Below are positions 5,713 through 8,322 of a DNA stretch of 8,322 bases, one piece after another. The stretch covers positions 1 to 8,322 of the forward strand of contig JAUYMM010000008.1 of NCBI GenBank assembly GCA_030699485.1. The letters run 5' to 3'. Position numbers and translations under genes: made by a program. Under the pieces are notes generated by a model. It made no database searches and was not told where the DNA came from. It worked only from the letters and a program-made list of their open reading frames with translations. Each line of letters begins with the position of its first letter. Within the stretch, counting starts at the first letter, position 1. This stretch comes from Candidatus Woesebacteria bacterium. GTDB lineage: Bacteria; Patescibacteriota; Microgenomatia; UBA8517.

Positions 5713-6333
5713 ATGGTTACCGTAGGTGAAATCTTAAAAGAAGCCCGTCTAAAGAAAAAATTGTCTTTATCTAGTCTTGAAAAAGAAACAAAGATAAAAA
5801 AAGAATTTATTGATTTAATCGAAAATAATTTATGGGACAAATTACCTGATTACCCAGTTGTTTCAGGATTTGTTAGAAACTTGGCTGTTTTTTTGGAAAT
5901 TTCAGCAGAAACTACAAATGCAATATTAAGAAGAGATTATTTGCCAAAAAAACTTCATATAAACCCCAATCCTGACATAGAATCAAAATTTTATTGGTCG
6001 CCGAGATTAACTTTTGTAACTGGTATTTCATTACTAACCTTATTGGTATTAGGTTATTTAGGATTTGAATATTTAAAATTTGTTAAACCTCCAGAACTTG
6101 AAATATATAATCCAAAAAATAATGAAGTTGTTTTTGAAAATAAAGTAAAAGTTACTGGTAAAACAACAACAGATGTAATTTTAACAGTTAATAATCAGCC
6201 CATTCTTCTTGATCAGGAGGGAAAATTTCAAACGGAGATAGAAATTACGAAAGATACATCTAATTTATTATTTAAAGCAATTTCAAGATCAGGAAAAATA
6301 ACCGAAAAGGTTAGAAATATTAGTGTAGAATAA
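5713..6333 (+). CDS. RodZ-like transmembrane HTH protein with Ig-like outer domain
   Basis: This 206-aa protein has the architecture of RodZ, the morphogenesis factor that links the MreB cytoskeleton to the envelope. Residues 1-75 form a cytoplasmic helix-turn-helix domain of the HTH_25 type (VGEILKEARLKKKLSLSSLE, then FIDLIENNLWDKLPDYPVV, SGFVRNLAVFL). A single TM helix spans about 100-120. The rest (127-206) is an all-beta outer domain (PELEIYNPKNNEVV, VKVTGKTT, VTVNNQPILLD) resembling Glucodextran_B/Ig-like repeats rather than the usual RodZ DUF4115 domain. It follows ftsK by 1 nt and is followed 4 nt later by a small membrane protein, so the three probably act together at the division site or envelope. 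No mreB is visible here, so a purely regulatory or FtsK-linked role is possible. No Shine-Dalgarno is seen. Confidence 0.82.
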   Translation: MVTVGEILKEARLKKKLSLSSLEKETKIKKEFIDLIENNLWDKLPDYPVVSGFVRNLAVFLEISAETTNAILRRDYLPKKLHINPNPDIESKFYWSPRLTFVTGISLLTLLVLGYLGFEYLKFVKPPELEIYNPKNNEVVFENKVKVTGKTTTDVILTVNNQPILLDQEGKFQTEIEITKDTSNLLFKAISRSGKITEKVRNISVE

Positions 6334-6337
6334 TATA

Positions 6338-6574
6338 ATGGATAGCGTACAAAGATTATTAGTTGTGGTGGTGGTTTCACTAACAGTTCTTTTAGTAATT
6401 GTTGGTATTCAAGTCGTTTTTATTATTTTAGATTTAAGAAAATCTGTAAAAAGATTAAATTCAATTTTGGAAGATGCAGTATTAGGAGGTGGATTAATTA
6501 GACCAGATAAATTAACTGGGATTGCAGAAATGTTTAAAAGAGATAAATCTGTAGCAACTCACGGACAAGAATAA
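6338..6574 (+). CDS. small single-TM membrane protein
   Basis: This 78-aa protein has a very hydrophobic N-terminal helix (about residues 7-32, LLVVVVVSLTVLLVIVGIQV onward). An amphipathic basic stretch (LRKSVKRLNSILEDA) and a short soluble tail follow. The layout resembles small DUF948-like proteins, with a TM anchor and a cytoplasmic coiled segment, but the family is not confirmed. It lies 4 nt after the rodZ-like gene and is probably translated from the ftsK-rodZ mRNA. The ATG has no Shine-Dalgarno. A TATAAT (6334-6339) overlaps the start codon itself, so it cannot be the promoter for this start. Confidence 0.7.
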   Translation: MDSVQRLLVVVVVSLTVLLVIVGIQVVFIILDLRKSVKRLNSILEDAVLGGGLIRPDKLTGIAEMFKRDKSVATHGQE

Positions 6575-6580
6575 ATTTGG

Positions 6581-6586
6581 TATCAT
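6581..6586 (+). promoter_or_regulatory. possible -10 box for the 6594 gene
   Basis: TATCAT ends 7 nt before the ATG at 6594, placing the transcript start at the start codon. A good -35 is not evident, so support is mainly the spacing shared with the alaS promoter. Confidence 0.3.
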
Positions 6587-6593
6587 TAATTCT

Positions 6594-6728
6594 ATGAGGA
6601 AAAAATCTAGAAAGTCTTGGTTGTTTGATAAGAAAGATTCACCAAAAAGTACTTGGCGTCGCCACGTTGGAAAAAATAAGAAAATTCATATGATTGAGAG
6701 TAAAAATAAAGATGTATCAATGTATTAA
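6594..6728 (+). CDS. 44-aa highly basic small protein
   Basis: The translation begins MRKKSRKSWLFDKKDSPKST and continues WRRHVGKNKKIHMIESKNKD to a final VSMY. It is strongly basic and lacks a hydrophobic segment, so nucleic-acid or ribosome binding is plausible but unproven. I recognise no family. It sits 19 nt after the small membrane protein gene, with a -10-like TATCAT just upstream and no Shine-Dalgarno. Its last codons and stop lie inside the left half of the 28-bp palindrome (6713-6740). Support for a real gene is the uninterrupted, compositionally protein-like frame (three Trp/Phe, regular Lys/Arg) filling an otherwise empty gap. A chance ORF is still possible. Confidence 0.45.
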   Translation: MRKKSRKSWLFDKKDSPKSTWRRHVGKNKKIHMIESKNKDVSMY

Positions 6729-6740
6729 TACATTGATACA
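6713..6740. repeat. perfect 28-bp palindrome, candidate operator
   Basis: Each half is TGTATCAATGTATT (6713-6726) and its exact reverse complement (6727-6740). The half contains TGTAT twice, 8 bp apart, so the site holds four TGTAT/ATACA elements in symmetric array. No T-run follows on the + strand (next bases AAAACCCC), which argues against an intrinsic terminator for the upstream genes. It lies 32 nt before the likely -35 of the 6810 gene. A dimeric or tetrameric regulator site is the best guess. Confidence 0.6.
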
Positions 6741-6771
6741 AAACCCCAAAAACGGACAAGAATAGACCTTA

Positions 6772-6800
6772 TTGTTGGATTTAATGTTTAGGTATATAAT
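6772..6800 (+). promoter_or_regulatory. promoter of the 6810 gene
   Basis: A consensus -10 TATAAT (6795-6800) is preceded by TTGTTG (6772-6777) at the ideal 17-bp spacing. The expected start of transcription is about 6807, only ~3 nt before the ATG at 6810, so the mRNA would be essentially leaderless. Confidence 0.6.
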
Positions 6801-6809
6801 AATTGAGAC

Positions 6810-7100
6810 ATGGCAATCGAGAGTTTACAACAAATGAAAGATCAACTCGCAAAGAGATTGGAATTAACCAGTCGTACTTTTCATGTAAGTAAACCCAATG
6901 CTGGATTTTTAAAACTTGGTGTAGAAATTCAAGTTATGGCAAATGGAGAAATTGTTGACCAAGCAGTTGTCTATGGCGATACCTTACATGCTATTAAAAG
7001 ACATGTAGATGCCCAGGTGTTTGGTGATCCAAATAAAATTATTGAAACAAATAGAAGGTTACCAAAAAGATTTCAATATTCGGAAGACGCAAGCTTGTAA
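6810..7100 (+). CDS. unrecognised 96-aa soluble protein
   Basis: I do not recognise this protein. The N-terminal ~18 residues (MAIESLQQMKDQLAKRLEL) form an amphipathic, coiled-coil-like helix. A strand-rich middle follows (GFLKLGVEIQVMANGEIVDQ, then AVVYGDTLHAIKRHV). A basic tail contains RRLPKRFQYSEDASL. There is no TM segment, signal peptide or cysteine. It has its own promoter with near-consensus -10 (6795-6800) and no Shine-Dalgarno, so it is likely translated from a leaderless message. It is isolated between the palindrome and alaS rather than overlapping neighbours, which suggests independent expression. The well-formed promoter and balanced composition make a real gene likely, but its role is unknown. 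Confidence 0.72.
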   Translation: MAIESLQQMKDQLAKRLELTSRTFHVSKPNAGFLKLGVEIQVMANGEIVDQAVVYGDTLHAIKRHVDAQVFGDPNKIIETNRRLPKRFQYSEDASL

Positions 7101-7101
7101 A

Positions 7102-7125
7102 AATTAATGGTAATTAATTATTTTT
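7102..7125 (+). terminator. weak AT-rich hairpin with T-run after the 6810 gene
   Basis: AATTAAT (7102-7108) pairs with ATTAATT (7113-7119) around a GGTA loop, followed by A and five T (7121-7125). This is the shape of an intrinsic terminator, but the 7-bp stem has no G-C pair and would be unstable. The T-run also abuts the alaS promoter. Confidence 0.28.
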
Positions 7126-7130
7126 CGATA

Positions 7131-7136
7131 TATAAT
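7131..7136 (+). promoter_or_regulatory. -10 box of the alaS promoter
   Basis: A consensus TATAAT ends 7 nt before the alaS ATG at 7144, giving a predicted transcript start at about 7143. The -35 region (near TGGTAA at 7108-7113) is poor. Leaderless alaS mRNA is implied. Confidence 0.5.
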
Positions 7137-7143
7137 TGGCTTC

Positions 7144-8322
7144 ATGACAACTTCAGACCAAGTTAGGGAAAAGTATTTAAGGTTTTTTGAGAAAAGAGGA
7201 CATAAAATCATTCCTCCTGCCCCTCTTGTTTTAGAAAATGATCCAACAACTCTTTTTACATCAAGTGGAATGCAACCTTTGGTTCCATATCTAATGGGAC
7301 AAAAACATGAATTAGGAACAAGACTTGTTGATTCACAACCTGCAATCAGGACAATTGATATTGACGAAGTTGGTGATGATAATCACTTAACTTATTTTGA
7401 AATGTTGGGTAATTGGAGTTTGGGAGATTATTTTAAAAAAGAACAACTTGCTTGGATTTGGGAATTTCTAACAAAGGAACTCAAGCTTCCAAAGCAAAAA
7501 TTATACATCACAGTATTTGACGGCGGAACCGGTTATTTAGGAAATGATAATGTTCCAAAAGATTTAGAATCGTACGATATATGGAAAAGTTTAGGGGTTC
7601 AAGAAGACCATATTTCTTTCTTTGGTGTTAAGAAAAATTGGTGGAGTAGAAGTGGAACACCAGCAGAAATGCCAATTGGTGAAATCGGTGGACCAGATTC
7701 AGAAATATTTTTTGATTTTGGCGGAAAGTTTCTAGAGATAGCTAACTCAGTTTTTATACAATACAAAAAACTTAAGGATGGTAGTTTAGAAGAATTACCA
7801 CAAAAAAATGTTGATTTTGGTGGAGGGTTAGAAAGAATAACTGCTGCAATAAATAACGATCCTGATATATTTAAAACTGACATTTTTATGAATACTATAA
7901 AAAAATTAGAAAAAATAACTGGTAAAAAATACATTGATAATCAAAGAGAGTTTAGAATTATTGCTGACCATCTAAGAGCTTCAGAAGCTTTAATTAATGC
8001 TGGTGTTGTTCCTTCAAACAAAATGCATGGATATATTTTAAGAAGATTAATTAGAAGAATTGCAACCAAGGTTCCAGAGTTTGAAAAAATAACTAGTAAT
8101 CCTGTAATTCTTGAGGAGTTGAAGAAATTTAAAGTAAGTTTAGATAAAGGACTTAAAGAAATTAAAAAAGTTGAAAAAATTACAGGTAAAATTGCATTTG
8201 ATCTATATCAATCATATGGTTTTCCACTAGAACTTACTGTCGAGTTATTTAAAGATAAAGGACAAAAAGTAAACCTTGATGATTTTAAAAAAGAGTTTGA
8301 AAAACATAAAGAGGCTTCAAGA
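7144..8322 (+). CDS. alaS: alanyl-tRNA synthetase, N-terminal ~393 aa (3' cut by window edge)
   Basis: This class II synthetase charges tRNA-Ala with alanine. The frame is open from the ATG at 7144 to the last base. The catalytic domain has motif 1 around FTSSGM (38-43), motif 2 TYFEMLGNWSLGDYF (83-97) and motif 3 VDFGGGLERI (223-232). The tRNA-recognition helices follow, with IADHLRASEALI (273-284) and GYILRRLIRR (296-305). The window ends just before the editing and C-Ala domains. The segment usually read as TGPCGPCSEI has become IGEIGGPDSEIF, so its cysteines are absent, and HTFFEML-type motif 2 starts with T instead of H. These look like lineage variants rather than damage, as the surrounding catalytic residues are intact. 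A consensus -10 lies 7 nt upstream and there is no Shine-Dalgarno. Confidence 0.96.
   Translation, partial: MTTSDQVREKYLRFFEKRGHKIIPPAPLVLENDPTTLFTSSGMQPLVPYLMGQKHELGTRLVDSQPAIRTIDIDEVGDDNHLTYFEMLGNWSLGDYFKKEQLAWIWEFLTKELKLPKQKLYITVFDGGTGYLGNDNVPKDLESYDIWKSLGVQEDHISFFGVKKNWWSRSGTPAEMPIGEIGGPDSEIFFDFGGKFLEIANSVFIQYKKLKDGSLEELPQKNVDFGGGLERITAAINNDPDIFKTDIFMNTIKKLEKITGKKYIDNQREFRIIADHLRASEALINAGVVPSNKMHGYILRRLIRRIATKVPEFEKITSNPVILEELKKFKVSLDKGLKEIKKVEKITGKIAFDLYQSYGFPLELTVELFKDKGQKVNLDDFKKEFEKHKEASR

Noticed and set aside
6334..6339. Consensus TATAAT as a promoter for the 6338 gene.
   Set aside because: It overlaps the ATG, so the transcript would start inside the gene. It is probably a by-product of the TAA-TATAATG junction.
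6713..6740. The 28-bp palindrome as an intrinsic terminator or a CIRCE element.
   Set aside because: No T-run follows on the + strand, there is no opposing gene that would use the other strand, and the sequence does not match the CIRCE halves TTAGCACTC/GAGTGCTAA.
6712..6765. A 17-codon ORF (ATG in the palindrome to TAG) ending in NGQE, like the GQE end of the small membrane protein.
   Set aside because: Too short, composed mostly of the palindrome, and the shared ending is explained by the 13-nt direct repeat.
7599..7934. Minus-strand 111-codon open frame.
   Set aside because: Antisense to the AlaS catalytic domain; no start signals.
1..8322. CRISPR array, tRNA/rRNA genes, insertion sequence or TGA recoding.
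   Set aside because: No regularly spaced repeats, no structured RNA or transposase sequence were found, and TGA ends several genes exactly where the family length predicts a stop.

Overview
The window is a gene-dense, AT-rich stretch (roughly one-third G+C) in which every supported gene lies on the + strand. It most resembles a Candidate Phyla Radiation (Patescibacteria) genome, probably of the Microgenomates type. The basis is the style of the proteins: a compact four-TM FtsK, a short RodZ-like protein with an Ig-like outer domain, a divergent RNase J, a divergent AlaS, tiny membrane proteins, and almost no Shine-Dalgarno sequences. TGA is a normal stop here (for example at 952-954 and 3606-3608), so the recoded TGA=Gly lineages are unlikely. 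The taxonomic call is inference from protein features, not from a database search.

Layout. 1-126 is the end of a gene whose last 41 residues match the AAA+ lid helices of Lon; it stops where the protease domain should begin. 135-569 holds three very small membrane proteins in an overlapping chain, followed by an unrecognised 131-aa protein (559-954). 951-1926 encodes a YfcE/MJ0936-type metallophosphoesterase and a family-4-like uracil-DNA glycosylase that has lost its Fe-S cysteines. 1929-3608 encodes an RNase J homologue with several substituted metal ligands and two in-frame copies of a GC-rich palindromic repeat. 3627-6574 is a division/envelope block: FtsK translocase, RodZ-like protein and a small membrane protein. 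6594-7100 has two small unrecognised proteins flanking a perfect 28-bp palindrome. 7144 to the window end is the first ~393 codons of alaS.

How the genes work together. Genes from 135 to 6574 overlap or are separated by only a few bases, so they probably form one or two long transcripts combining DNA repair, RNA turnover, chromosome segregation and cell shape. The 6.6-7.1 kb interval is where transcription seems to be reset: -10 boxes lie 6-9 nt before the start codons at 6594, 6810 and 7144, implying leaderless mRNAs. A similar arrangement may precede 559.

There is no rRNA, tRNA, CRISPR array, insertion sequence or minus-strand gene that I can support, and no gene-free stretch longer than 300 bases. 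The longest gene-free gap is 6729-6809, which holds half of the palindrome and a promoter. The most unusual features are the degenerate RNase J active site, the coding palindromic inserts, the cluster-less uracil-DNA glycosylase, the protease-less Lon-like end and the 28-bp palindrome.
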